Notes: generated by a model from the letters alone, not told the origin. A stretch of DNA of 63,871 bases from JAGLSB01 sp023135955 (GCA_030673645.1 DAOVIO010000010.1:1-63871), one strand, 5' to 3'. Shown: positions 36,812-46,876, numbered from the stretch's first letter. Translations and numbers: made by a program.

Positions 36812-39241
36812 ATGACTAAACTTACAAGCAAATATAAATCAGATATTAATACTAGTATCTTTCTGTCCCTGATTATGGGTATGGGCTCTGTAAGCATGCT
36901 TAATGCCCAGGAAAAACCAAATATTTTATTTATTGCTGTTGATGATATGAACTGTGATTTTGGAGCGTATGGCAATCCTGTTGTAAAAAGTCCGAATCTT
37001 GATGCCCTGGCTGCCGAAGGGGTGCTTTTTGCAAATAATCATTGTCAAAAAGCAGTTAGCGGTGCTTCAAGAGCAAGCCTTTTAAGCGGTTTTACACCCG
37101 AGCATACAGGTATCACTGGTTTTTATCTGTACTTAAGAGATTTGTATCCGGATGTAGTTACTCTGCCACAGTTTTTTAAGAATAATGGTTATCATACTGC
37201 GGGGATGGGAAAAATCCATGATCCAAGAAATGTATCATTAACCGACAAGGTTGACCTTGTAAGCTGGAGTGAATTTATCGATATTGATGGAAATAAGTAT
37301 GTTACATCAAGTGGAAATCCGGTTACAGAAGCTGCTGATGTTGATGACGATGGATATACTGATGGGAGAATAGCTGATGAAGGAGTCAGGCAGATTGCAA
37401 GTTTGTCTGTCGGAACTGATCCATTCTTTATCGCAGTTGGATTCAAAAAACCACATTTGCCTTTTACGGCGCCAAAAAAATATTGGGATTTATACGATCG
37501 TGATAGTATTTCACTAGCTCCTTTTCAGAAATTTGCTGAAAATGATCTGGAATTTGTTCATAATCCTGGAGATGAATTTTATAATGGCTATGATAATGTA
37601 CCGGAAAATGGAGAATATTCAGCCGATTTGCAAAGAGAATATATTCATGGGTATTATGCTTGTGTTTCCTATATAGATGCTCAGATTGGTAAATTAATTA
37701 ATGAGTTAAAATTTCAGGGTGTTTACGATAATACAATAATTATAATGTGGGGTGATCATGGTTTTTCTTTAGGAGACCATACAAACTGGGGGAAACATAC
37801 CAATTTTGAATACGCTACACGTAGTCCTCTTATTATTAAAGCACCTGGTAAACAACAAGATAAAGTAATACAATCGCCCTCAGAATTACTTGATATATAT
37901 CCAACATTGGTGGATCTTGCAGGATTTGAAATTCCTGACACCCTGGATGGCAATAGCCTCGTTCCGATTCTTAATGGAACTACTGATCATGTTAAAGCCT
38001 TTGCAATAAGCCAATTTAAAAGAGGAGGGAAGCAGGGTTTTTCTTTACGATCTGATTATTTTCAATATGTTGAATGGAGGAATGATGATAATATTAGCCA
38101 CATTCAATTATTTGATTTTGTAAACGATCCTTTTCAAACAAATAATCTGTATAATGTACCTGACGGTGCTGAATTAGTTGATACATTTTCAATTAGATTG
38201 AATAATTATCTTGAAACCGGTGAGAATTCATCTCCTGTCAATCTTATTTCTAATACAGATAGCCTTGGACTTTACAGAAACTACCATAAAGTAGAGTTCG
38301 TTATTTATGAGGATTATAATAAAGTAATTTCTCCTTTCAAGGATGTCCAGATTTCTGTGGATATGCTTAAACTGCCAACTAGTAATAAAGGCTATGCAGC
38401 TTTACAACTTCAACCTGGGAATTATAGTTATGTTTTAAACAAAGAAAATTATTCTTCAATAGCTGGTAATTTTCAATTATCGGGAGATACTGTAATTATT
38501 GATACTCTGAAAAGGGAATTTGTAGATGTCAGTATTAATGTTGTTAATGATTTGACTGGCGAAAATATTTCACTTGCTACAGTTGCAATTGATGAGAAAA
38601 CACAGGAAACAAATATTGGGGGTAATGTAACTTTTTCTGTTCATCCAGGCGATTACGAAGTATTGGTAAATCATAATAATTATAAATCTCATCATTCTGA
38701 CATGTCTTTTTATATCGATACATCCTATACTCTCAGACTCAAACCTTCCTTTGCCACAATAAAGTTTAGATTAAAAGACGGGGATACTCCGGTAAATAAT
38801 GCTGAAATACATCTAAATGACTCATCACAGATAACTAATTCACTGGGATTGGCATATTTTTACGATTTAGCCGTTGACTCAACCTATGAATATTCTATTC
38901 AATCTGAAGGCTACAAAGACGAATCAGGAACAATTCTATTAAATATAGATACAACCCTAAATATTGAGTTAGTTTCAACAACAAATATTCAGTCGGAGGA
39001 ATACAGTTCATGTTTAATATATCCGAACCCGGCAGGAAATGAGATTAACATAAGTTCTTTATTTCCAGTTTCATCTGTTACTGTGACAGGTATTTGTGGA
39101 AAGACAATTTTTTCAGAATGTTATTCTCAGGAAATGAATATAAATATGGATATATCCTCAATTGAAAAGGGAATGTATTTGATAACGACTAAAAGTCAAA
39201 CTCAAAACAGAAAATTTCATAGAATCCTTATAAAGCAATAG
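36812..39241 (+). CDS. Ser-type sulfatase with three Ig-like repeats and T9SS tail
   Basis: Iduronate-2-sulfatase-like S1 enzyme, 809 residues. Signal peptide to about residue 33 (LNAQ). Catalytic domain about 35-470: NILFIAVDDMNCDFGAYG, maturation motif SGASR (Ser83 in the position normally held by Cys), GKIHDPRN, KKPHLPFTAPKKYW and MWGDHGFSLGDH. Ser-type sulfatases need an anSME-type maturase, which is not in this window. After it come three repeats of about 80 residues (starting VEFVIYED, VSINVVND and ATIKFRLKDG), then a T9SS type A tail (LIYPNPAGNEINIS to the end). It should act outside the cell. It follows susD by 49 bp. The third repeat is strikingly like repeats in the next gene. Confidence 0.9.
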   Translation: MTKLTSKYKSDINTSIFLSLIMGMGSVSMLNAQEKPNILFIAVDDMNCDFGAYGNPVVKSPNLDALAAEGVLFANNHCQKAVSGASRASLLSGFTPEHTGITGFYLYLRDLYPDVVTLPQFFKNNGYHTAGMGKIHDPRNVSLTDKVDLVSWSEFIDIDGNKYVTSSGNPVTEAADVDDDGYTDGRIADEGVRQIASLSVGTDPFFIAVGFKKPHLPFTAPKKYWDLYDRDSISLAPFQKFAENDLEFVHNPGDEFYNGYDNVPENGEYSADLQREYIHGYYACVSYIDAQIGKLINELKFQGVYDNTIIIMWGDHGFSLGDHTNWGKHTNFEYATRSPLIIKAPGKQQDKVIQSPSELLDIYPTLVDLAGFEIPDTLDGNSLVPILNGTTDHVKAFAISQFKRGGKQGFSLRSDYFQYVEWRNDDNISHIQLFDFVNDPFQTNNLYNVPDGAELVDTFSIRLNNYLETGENSSPVNLISNTDSLGLYRNYHKVEFVIYEDYNKVISPFKDVQISVDMLKLPTSNKGYAALQLQPGNYSYVLNKENYSSIAGNFQLSGDTVIIDTLKREFVDVSINVVNDLTGENISLATVAIDEKTQETNIGGNVTFSVHPGDYEVLVNHNNYKSHHSDMSFYIDTSYTLRLKPSFATIKFRLKDGDTPVNNAEIHLNDSSQITNSLGLAYFYDLAVDSTYEYSIQSEGYKDESGTILLNIDTTLNIELVSTTNIQSEEYSSCLIYPNPAGNEINISSLFPVSSVTVTGICGKTIFSECYSQEMNINMDISSIEKGMYLITTKSQTQNRKFHRILIKQ

Positions 39242-39258
39242 ATGTTATTCTGTGAGAT

Positions 39259-42200
39259 GTGATAATGCAAGTTGAAATGAAAGTAAATTACGAAGCCATA
39301 AAAAAGATAGTTCTATTAGCTTTAACTATTCTGATACTAAACCAGATTAATTCATATTCTCAGTTAGGTTTTTTCTCAGAATACTGGCAAGCTAAAACTG
39401 CAGAGACTCCATCATTTATTGAAAAAGCAAAACCGGGCAAATTACCTGAGTCTGTTATTTCTGTTATTGTCAATGATACTATTCGTAAAGTATCTCCCTA
39501 TGTTGGAGGGTATAACCTGAATACCTATTATGGCGGGAAAATTTATGATAAGCCATTTTTACTTGAAAATATTCGCAACCTGGATCTGCCATTTTTTAGG
39601 TATCCAGGTGGCTCAGGCTCAAATTGGTACTTCTGGGAGCATGCTAAGCCAAATGGCCCTGAAGATGTTGATTTTATGATAATTAAGGATGAAGTTCTTT
39701 ATAATAAAATTAAATGGGGAGATGAGCCAGACGAAGATTATCTTTCTTTGGATAACTCATACATTCTAAGAGACTCATGTCAAAATGAAGGAATACATGT
39801 TGTAAATTATTCTTACGCTCGTTATGGTCGTTCTGAAAATCCTGTTCAGCAGGCAGCTCATTATGCTGCAGACTGGGTAAGGTATGATAATGGACGTACT
39901 AAATTTTGGGAAATAGGAAATGAAATTTATGGGTCCTGGGAACCAGGATATATTATTGACACTAGTGCTAATATGGACGGTCAGCCAGAACAGATTACAG
40001 GTGAATTGTATGCTCAGCATTCTTTGGTTTTTCTCGACTCCATGAGAGCAGCGGCTGCCGAAATTGGTTTTGATATTAAAATCGGCGCTGTCCTGGGATT
40101 CCAGGATTCCAGATCGGATTTTGATATTCCTGTTCTTCAAATTCTAGGAGATAAAGTGGATTTTTTTAGTGTTCATAAGTATTTCGGTAATGGTCAAGAC
40201 GCTAATCCTTATGTTGTGCTCGAATCCATTGATGAATTTTACGATCAGAAAACTTATATAGATAATTTAATTAACCAATACTGTACCAGCTATGTTCCCC
40301 TGATTATGACTGAGTGGAATACAAGATATTATGGAAGTTATCAGAATGTCTCATGCACCAATGGAATGCATAATTTATTGGGATTGAAGGGAATTATAAA
40401 TGAAGGAATTGGTGTGTCCTGTAAATGGAATCTTATATGGAATTTTAACGATGGAGAGACACATGGTCTCATTTCTGGTGAAAAAGAGAATCCTTCAATA
40501 GAGGGTATTCCTACTTATTCACCCAGGGCACCATATTTTTATATGTATCATTTTAAAAAATTTCTAGGCGATGTGTCTGTGAATAATAATCCCGGACAAA
40601 CCGACAGTATTGATATTTTTAGTTCTGCTTTTCATTCAGGACATTCAGGAATTGTATTGGTAAATAAAGCAAAGACAACAAAGAATATAGCCCTAAATAT
40701 GGATGACTATATTTTAGGTGACAAATATTATTGGTACACTTTAACTTCTGATGATGGAAATCCTTTTTCTCGAAAAGTAAAAATAAACGGGCAAACAAGT
40801 ATTGAATATGATGCCGGTGGTCCACTAAATTATCATGATATTGAGGCATGGTCGGCAAGTACCAATGATGGTATTCGTCTTGAACTACCTCCATTTTCAG
40901 CAACATATGTATTAACAGAGGGCACTGCTGATATTCCTTCAGAAAAAATCAATGCCACTTTCAAAGTGTATGAGAATGTTGATGAAGTTGCAATTCCTCT
41001 TAAAAATGCAATCGTAAATATTAATAAGTCATTTTATATGACAAATGATAATGGCGAAGTAGTAATACCATTATCCTCTGGAGATTATAATTATAAAATT
41101 CAGAAAAATGCCTATGATGGAATTACGGGTGCTTTTAATTTGACAGCTGATAAAGTAATTGAAGACACACTTGTAGTATCTTCATATTCCGTGACTTTTA
41201 ATTTATCCGATGATGTAAGTAAGGATCCAATTGAAGGAATTTTAGTAGAAATAGATGGACAGACTCAGCAAACTAATTCGCTGGGTCAAGTGAATTTCTT
41301 CGGATTAGTTTATAATTCATACGATTTGGTAATTAGCAGCAATAGTTATAATGAGAAGCTAATAGTTGATCTTTATTCCGATACAATCATATCACTTAAT
41401 TTGAAAGAATCAGTTTATGAAGTTAAGTTTCTTGTATTGGACAGTTATAGTGATAACCCGGTGGGAAATTGTAAAGTGTCAATTAATTCAGAAGATAAAT
41501 TCACTTCATATCTTGGTTTAGCAAGCTTCCAGATGAATTATGATACTTATAATTACAGTTTGGAAAAGGAAAGTTACTTTTCGCAAAATGGAATAGCTAC
41601 TATAAATAAGGACACAACTATTGCAATAAAATTAGTTGCGTCTACTGCAACCATCAAGTTTAAATTATTGGATGGAAACACGCCGGTTAATATGGCAGAT
41701 ATCCAAATTAATAGCGAGTCATTTCAAACCAACACTTTGGGAATATGCTATTTCAATGATTTGCTTACAAATCAATCTTATGATTATACAATTACCAAAG
41801 ACTCGTATAAAACAATTTCAGGAACGATTGATTTGCGCACAGATACAACCCTAAATCTGGATTTTGGTTTATTAAACTATAGTATTGAAATTCAGGTTAT
41901 TGATAAAAGAAAAGCTTTTAATATCGCTAACAGTTCAGTTAGTTTTAACGGAGTGCATAAGTCAACGGATAATAATGGATTAGCAGATTTCACAGTGACT
42001 CCAGGAACCTACGAATATTCGGCAGAAAAGGATCGCTATACCACCTTTTTTGGAAATCATACTGCTGATAGTGATACTTTGTTTGTTATTTCCCTTGATC
42101 TTTCGGAGGCTATAATAGAATTTATAATCTACAATAATAGTACTCCGGTTAATAATGCCAGTGTTGAAATGAATTCTGAAAATGTTTTATCGAATAGTTT

Positions 42201-42597
42201 GGGAATGGCTTCTTTTAATAATATTGGAGTAGATTCAGATTATCAGTATGTAATTACAAAGGCAGATTATAAAACAATAAATTCTTCTGTTTTTGTAAGT
42301 TATGACTCAACAATAAATATTGAATTGGAAATTGCTACCAGTTTGAATTACCATAACCGGCAGATTTCCGTTTATCCAAATCCGGTGTACAATCAGATAC
42401 ATATTGCAACAAATTTTCCTATTGTGAAAATTCATATTACAGATGTTCTAGGAAAGATGTTGTTACAAAATTTGCCGGATGATGAAAACAAAGCAACTAT
42501 TGATCTTTCAGGTTTAAATAAGGGTTTATATTTTATTTCAATCTTTGATAAGGAAAGCAATAAACTTATTAGGAAAATATTGAAAAACTCAATTTGA
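39259..42597 (+). CDS. Clan GH-A-like glycoside hydrolase with six Ig-like repeats and T9SS tail
   Basis: 1112-residue secreted enzyme of unassigned family. A better start may be ATG 39277 (MKVNYEAIKKIVLL), which gives a clean signal peptide ending SYSQ. The catalytic region, about 65-540, has the layout of (beta/alpha)8 retaining hydrolases: FFRYPGGSGSNWYFWE (112-127), acid/base candidate Glu222 in FWEIGNEIYG, FFSVHKYFG and nucleophile candidate Glu352 in LIMTEWNTRYY. GH51/GH39-like families share this layout, but I cannot place it. Then about six repeats of 80 residues (starting ATFKVYEN, VTFNLSDD, VKFLVLDS, IKFKLLDG, IEIQVIDK and IEFIIYNN) and a T9SS type A tail (SVYPNPVYNQIHIA to the end). 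It is a candidate extracellular backbone-cleaving enzyme of the PUL. Confidence 0.8.
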   Translation: MIMQVEMKVNYEAIKKIVLLALTILILNQINSYSQLGFFSEYWQAKTAETPSFIEKAKPGKLPESVISVIVNDTIRKVSPYVGGYNLNTYYGGKIYDKPFLLENIRNLDLPFFRYPGGSGSNWYFWEHAKPNGPEDVDFMIIKDEVLYNKIKWGDEPDEDYLSLDNSYILRDSCQNEGIHVVNYSYARYGRSENPVQQAAHYAADWVRYDNGRTKFWEIGNEIYGSWEPGYIIDTSANMDGQPEQITGELYAQHSLVFLDSMRAAAAEIGFDIKIGAVLGFQDSRSDFDIPVLQILGDKVDFFSVHKYFGNGQDANPYVVLESIDEFYDQKTYIDNLINQYCTSYVPLIMTEWNTRYYGSYQNVSCTNGMHNLLGLKGIINEGIGVSCKWNLIWNFNDGETHGLISGEKENPSIEGIPTYSPRAPYFYMYHFKKFLGDVSVNNNPGQTDSIDIFSSAFHSGHSGIVLVNKAKTTKNIALNMDDYILGDKYYWYTLTSDDGNPFSRKVKINGQTSIEYDAGGPLNYHDIEAWSASTNDGIRLELPPFSATYVLTEGTADIPSEKINATFKVYENVDEVAIPLKNAIVNINKSFYMTNDNGEVVIPLSSGDYNYKIQKNAYDGITGAFNLTADKVIEDTLVVSSYSVTFNLSDDVSKDPIEGILVEIDGQTQQTNSLGQVNFFGLVYNSYDLVISSNSYNEKLIVDLYSDTIISLNLKESVYEVKFLVLDSYSDNPVGNCKVSINSEDKFTSYLGLASFQMNYDTYNYSLEKESYFSQNGIATINKDTTIAIKLVASTATIKFKLLDGNTPVNMADIQINSESFQTNTLGICYFNDLLTNQSYDYTITKDSYKTISGTIDLRTDTTLNLDFGLLNYSIEIQVIDKRKAFNIANSSVSFNGVHKSTDNNGLADFTVTPGTYEYSAEKDRYTTFFGNHTADSDTLFVISLDLSEAIIEFIIYNNSTPVNNASVEMNSENVLSNSLGMASFNNIGVDSDYQYVITKADYKTINSSVFVSYDSTINIELEIATSLNYHNRQISVYPNPVYNQIHIATNFPIVKIHITDVLGKMLLQNLPDDENKATIDLSGLNKGLYFISIFDKESNKLIRKILKNSI

Positions 42598-42705
42598 AAA
42601 GGATTAAAAGTGAGTTATTTGAGATTCTCTTAATACAAACGAATAGTCAAAACACTTTTGTAGCAGACTTTATTTTCAGCTTAATTTTAATAATAAAAGA
42701 AGATT

Positions 42706-45036
42706 ATGTTTAGATATGTTATAAGTTTTATTCTACTTCTGAGTGTTATGCTCAGCTCATGTAATGTCGACACAAAAAATTCAAAGATAGATACACCTTT
42801 GTATCTCAATGCTACATATAGTATTGATGAGCGAGTGGATGATTTATTAAAGAGAATGACTCTCGAGGAAAAAGTAGCACAGATGTGTCAATACGTAGGA
42901 ATTGAACACATGAAAATTGCAGAACATGATCTCTCCGCCGAGGAGATGCTCTTAAGTGATGCTCAGGGATTTTATCCCGGTTTACATTCTTCTGATGTTG
43001 AAAAATTGGTGGCAGAAGGTTTAATTGGGTCCTTTTTACATGTAACTACAGCTGAGGAAGTAGTGCATTTACAGCAGTTGGCTCAGAAAAGTCGTTTGAA
43101 AATTCCATTACTAATTGGGATTGATGCCATTCATGGTACAGGTCTTGTTAAAGGTGCCACAATTTACCCAACACCCATAGGCTTAGCAAGTACATTTGAT
43201 ACCAGTCTGGTTTATAATTTGTCGGTTCAAACAGCACGTGAAATGAGAGCTACAGGATCGGGATGGACATTTACTCCTAATATTGATGTTAGCAGAGATG
43301 CTCGTTGGGGCAGAGTAGGAGAGACATTTGGGGAAGACCCTTTTCTTGTTTCTCTTATGGGAGTAAGTATGATTGAAGGACTTCAAAATACGTCAAATGA
43401 AGATAGCTATAATGTCATAGCATGTGCAAAACATTTAATTGCAGGAAGTCAGTCTATAAATGGTTTGAATGGGGCTCCAACTGATCTATCTGAAAGGACT
43501 ATCAGGGAAATATTTCTTCCTCCTTACCAGGCAGCTGTGGATGCCGGTGTATTTTCGTTAATGGCAGCACATAATGAGCTAAATGGTATTCCTTGTCATT
43601 CGAATGAATGGATGATGACAGATGTATTGAGAGATGAATTTGGTTTCGATGGATTTATAGTTAGCGATTGGATGGATATTGAAAGATTGGTTGACAGGCA
43701 TTTTACTGCTAAAAATCAAAAGGAAGCTTGTTTTCAAACCATAGATGCAGGAATGGATATGCATATGCATGGTCCTGGTTTTTTTGAACCTGTTTTAGAA
43801 TTAGTGAATGAAGGAAGTATTTCTGAATCAAGAGTAAACGAAAGTGTAAAGCTTTTATTGGAAGCGAAATTTAAATTAGGACTTTTTGAAAATCCATTAT
43901 TGGAGATCTCAGAAAATGATTCTGTACTTTTTAATCTTGAACACCAGAAAACAGCTTTGGAGGCTGCTCAAAAATCTATAGTTCTGTTGAAGAATGAGAA
44001 AAAACTATTACCACTTGATAAAAGTAAATATAAAAGAATATTTGTTACAGGACCAAATGCCGATAATCAAACGATTTTGGGTGACTGGGCTGTTGAGCAA
44101 GCTGAAGAAAATGTAATTACAGTTTTGGAGGGTTTACAACAAGCAGATCCTGAATGTAATTTTGATTATTTCGATGTGGGATATAATCCTGGGCATGTAA
44201 AAAAGGAGCATGTAATTGAAGCAAAGAAAAGAGCCTCTCAGGCTGAACTTGCCATTGTTGTAGTGGGTGATAACTCATATCGTTGGGAGTGGAATAATAA
44301 AACAAACGGAGAAAACGCTGCCCGCTCAGATATTGGTTTAGCAGGCTTACAAAATGATTTGGTACAAGCTGTGTATGAAAGCGGTACACCTACTATTGTT
44401 ATATTATGTAGCGGAAAACCTCTTGCGGTAGAATGGATTGCAGATAATATTCCTGCCATTATAGAAATATGGGAGCCGGGAAGCTTTGGAGGATTAGCAA
44501 CGGCACAGATTTTATATGGCGAAGTAAATCCAAGTGGAAAACTACCAATAACCATTCCCAGAAGTTCCGGACATCAACTTTCGACTTATAATCATAAACC
44601 TTCAAATTATTTTCATAAGTATGTAGACAGCAAGTCTGATCCCCTTTTCCCTTTTGGCTATGGATTGAGCTATGCTAATTTCAGTTATAATGATTTACAA
44701 CTATCTTCTGATGTTATGAAGAAGGGCAATACTATAACTATTTCTGTAGATATTACCAACAAAGGAAGTGTGCCTGGGGATGAGGTAGTTCAATTGTATT
44801 TGAATGACAAGTTTTGCTCTGTAACCCGTCCGGTTAAAGAATTAAAAGCTTTTAAAAGAATCAGTCTGGCTGTGGGTGAGACAAAAAAAGTGAGTTTCAG
44901 TATTAGTAGAGATATGTTGAGGTTTTTAGATAAAAATCTGGAATGGTCAGTTGAGGAAGGAGAATTTATTGCCATGCTTGGAAGTTCTTCAAAAAATTCT
45001 GATCTGCTTAAACTCTCTTTCTACTACGAAGAGTAA
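42706..45036 (+). CDS. GH3 glycosidase (BglX-like), lipoprotein
   Basis: Retaining exo-glycosidase of family GH3, 776 residues, lipobox MLSSC (Cys19). Domain order: (beta/alpha)8 N-terminal domain (about 40-400) with LLIGIDAIHGTG, NIDVSRDARWGRVGETFGEDP and nucleophile Asp321 in FIVSDWMDIERL; alpha/beta sandwich (about 415-620) with KSIVLLKNEKKLLPLDK and VTGPNAD; and a fibronectin-III-like C-terminal domain (about 680-776) with LFPFGYGLSYANFSY before it. GH3 members are mostly beta-glucosidases or beta-xylosidases. The PUL context says it trims a neutral sugar from imported oligomers, but the sugar cannot be read. The gaps on either side are 108 and 131 bp, the second filled with repeats, so a separate promoter is possible. 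Confidence 0.94.
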   Translation: MFRYVISFILLLSVMLSSCNVDTKNSKIDTPLYLNATYSIDERVDDLLKRMTLEEKVAQMCQYVGIEHMKIAEHDLSAEEMLLSDAQGFYPGLHSSDVEKLVAEGLIGSFLHVTTAEEVVHLQQLAQKSRLKIPLLIGIDAIHGTGLVKGATIYPTPIGLASTFDTSLVYNLSVQTAREMRATGSGWTFTPNIDVSRDARWGRVGETFGEDPFLVSLMGVSMIEGLQNTSNEDSYNVIACAKHLIAGSQSINGLNGAPTDLSERTIREIFLPPYQAAVDAGVFSLMAAHNELNGIPCHSNEWMMTDVLRDEFGFDGFIVSDWMDIERLVDRHFTAKNQKEACFQTIDAGMDMHMHGPGFFEPVLELVNEGSISESRVNESVKLLLEAKFKLGLFENPLLEISENDSVLFNLEHQKTALEAAQKSIVLLKNEKKLLPLDKSKYKRIFVTGPNADNQTILGDWAVEQAEENVITVLEGLQQADPECNFDYFDVGYNPGHVKKEHVIEAKKRASQAELAIVVVGDNSYRWEWNNKTNGENAARSDIGLAGLQNDLVQAVYESGTPTIVILCSGKPLAVEWIADNIPAIIEIWEPGSFGGLATAQILYGEVNPSGKLPITIPRSSGHQLSTYNHKPSNYFHKYVDSKSDPLFPFGYGLSYANFSYNDLQLSSDVMKKGNTITISVDITNKGSVPGDEVVQLYLNDKFCSVTRPVKELKAFKRISLAVGETKKVSFSISRDMLRFLDKNLEWSVEEGEFIAMLGSSSKNSDLLKLSFYYEE

Positions 45037-45041
45037 TTTAA

Positions 45042-45137
45042 CCAGTAACCAGTAGTACCCTTCGACAGGCTCAGGGCGGCGCCCAGTAACCAGTAGTACC
45101 CTTCGACAGGCTCAGGGCGGCGCCCAGTAACCAGTAA
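45042..45137. repeat. 41-bp direct repeat (two full copies and one partial)
   Basis: Units start at 45042 and 45083, and a 14-bp partial copy starts at 45124. The unit combines CCAGTAACCAGTAGT with CCCTTCGACAGGCTCAGGG and GCGGCGC. The ACCAGTAACC motif continues, degenerating, to about 45155. The same motif borders the transposase remnant near 12410-12430. The repeat fills most of the gap between the GH3 and sulfatase genes. Confidence 0.9.
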
Positions 45138-45167
45138 CCTGTAACCAGCAACCAATATTAAACCACC

Positions 45168-46754
45168 ATGAATATAAAAATACCCAAACTGATTTTCGGA
45201 TTTACAGCCGGAATTTCAATGTCATTAGTAGCTCAGGATAAGCAAAACGTGCTTTTCATTGCCGTAGATGATCTTAAACCATTGCTGAACAGTTATGGTC
45301 AGGATTTTATGCATACGCCAAATATAGATGCCTTGGCTAAAGATGGAGTATTGTTCACAAATGCCCATTGTCAGCAGGCTGTAAGTGGTCCTTCCAGAGC
45401 AAGTTTACTTACTGGTATGCGACCTGACTATACCGGTGTTTGGGATTTAAAAACAAGGATGAGGGATATTAATCCTGAAATTCTTGCTTTACCCCAGTAT
45501 TTTAAAGAAAGTGGATATACTTCTGTCGCTATTGGGAAAATCTATGATCCTCGGTGTGTTGGTAAGCAATATGATCAGCCATCATGGAGCATTCCATACT
45601 CCATTAGTTCACAATATTCATATCCTGAAGAATTCGGAGAACCGGCATTATCTTATTACGCTCGTGAAGAAAGTAAGAATATAGTTAAAAAACTTACTCT
45701 CGAAGCTAAAGAATCTGGCGCAGAAAATATTCATAAATATGTATCCGAAAGATATAAACCATCAACAGAATGTGCTGATTTTCCTGATGATGCCTATATG
45801 GATGGACAGATTTGTAATAATGCACTCACTTATCTCGATAAGCTGGCAGAAAAAGACGATCCATTTTTTCTCGCGGTCGGATTTAAACGGCCTCATCTTC
45901 CTTTTGCTGCCCCAAAAAAATATTGGGACCTATACGAAAGGGAGGAAGTGCAACTTGCTGAATATCAAAAACCAGTAGTCGATGGAGTCGAAATTGCATA
46001 TCATAAATATGGAGAACTTCAATCTTATTCCGATATTCCAACATTAGATTCATTCTCTGACATATTCTCAAATTTATTGACAGAAGATAAGCAGAGGGAA
46101 TTAATTCATGGATATTATGCCAGCGTTTCATTTATCGATGCACAGGTAGGGAAAATAATGAAACGCCTTAAGGAACTCGGACTTGAAGAAAACACTATCA
46201 TAGTTTTATGGGGCGATCATGGCTGGCATTTAGGCGACCATGCTTTATGGTGCAAGCATAGTAATTTTGAGCAGGCAACGAAAGTTCCTTTTATTATCTC
46301 ATATAAGGGAATTGAAAAGGGTGAGTATGATTATCCGGTCGAATTTGTTGATATCTTCCCAACCTTGTGCGATGCTTCCGGTATAGAAATTCCTTCACAT
46401 TTGCAAGGTGAAAGCCTTGTTCCTGCTCTGGAAGATCTTAATCATAAAGTAAAGGATTATGCTGTTAGTCAGTTTGATCGTGGACCTAATCATGGCTTCT
46501 CACTTAGAAATGAGAGATACAGATTTACAGTATGGATGAAAGACAATTACAGAACATTTATGCCTTTTGATAAGAACAGGGTTTTGGATTGTGAATTGTA
46601 TGATTATCAGGAAGATCCAAATGAAACACAGAATTTATACCGTTCAGGCGAACATAAAGAAATTGTAGATCAGATGTTCAGCTATTTTAAAGATTTCGTA
46701 AAAATGCAAAATTCTGAACTTGAGAACTCTGCTAGTATTTCTAATAACAAGTAA
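45168..46754 (+). CDS. Ser-type S1 sulfatase (iduronate-2-sulfatase-like)
   Basis: Sulfatase of 528 residues with a signal-like N-terminus (1-22, ending VAQ) and no lipobox or T9SS tail, so probably periplasmic. Features: NVLFIAVDDLKPLLNSYG, maturation motif SGPSR (Ser73 instead of Cys), GKIYDPRC, KRPHLPFAAPKKYWDLYE, LWGDHGWHLGDHALWCKHSNFEQATK and SQFDRGPNHGFSLR. It is a paralogue of the sulfatases at 36812 and 48677, which share the KPHLPF-APKKY and GDHGWHLGDH blocks. The start follows a block of 41-bp repeats. Ser-to-formylglycine maturation would need an anSME encoded elsewhere. Confidence 0.93.
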   Translation: MNIKIPKLIFGFTAGISMSLVAQDKQNVLFIAVDDLKPLLNSYGQDFMHTPNIDALAKDGVLFTNAHCQQAVSGPSRASLLTGMRPDYTGVWDLKTRMRDINPEILALPQYFKESGYTSVAIGKIYDPRCVGKQYDQPSWSIPYSISSQYSYPEEFGEPALSYYAREESKNIVKKLTLEAKESGAENIHKYVSERYKPSTECADFPDDAYMDGQICNNALTYLDKLAEKDDPFFLAVGFKRPHLPFAAPKKYWDLYEREEVQLAEYQKPVVDGVEIAYHKYGELQSYSDIPTLDSFSDIFSNLLTEDKQRELIHGYYASVSFIDAQVGKIMKRLKELGLEENTIIVLWGDHGWHLGDHALWCKHSNFEQATKVPFIISYKGIEKGEYDYPVEFVDIFPTLCDASGIEIPSHLQGESLVPALEDLNHKVKDYAVSQFDRGPNHGFSLRNERYRFTVWMKDNYRTFMPFDKNRVLDCELYDYQEDPNETQNLYRSGEHKEIVDQMFSYFKDFVKMQNSELENSASISNNK

Positions 46755-46803
46755 ATCTGAGAAATATTAAAATAATATATTGAATTTTATAGGCTCCCAA
46801 TCC

Positions 46804-46876
46804 GGTTATTTCGGCTACGCTCAATAACCGGGTATGTGCTTAATAATCGCGGTTATTGAGCGGAGTCGAAATAACC
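46804..46876. repeat. Long inverted repeat (27-bp arms, REP-like)
   Basis: Arms 46804-46830 and 46850-46876 match at 25 of 27 positions and enclose a 19-nt loop. Each arm carries the core TTTCGRCTMCGCTCAATAACCG, related to the core of the 59-bp array at 7119-7440. A large hairpin could form in DNA or RNA just 10 bp before the ATG of the next sulfatase, where it could hide the ribosome entry site. Confidence 0.9.

Noticed and set aside
39775..40140. Minus-strand frame of 121 codons inside the GH-A-like gene
   Set aside because: It covers the conserved catalytic GNE region on the plus strand and has no domain of its own.
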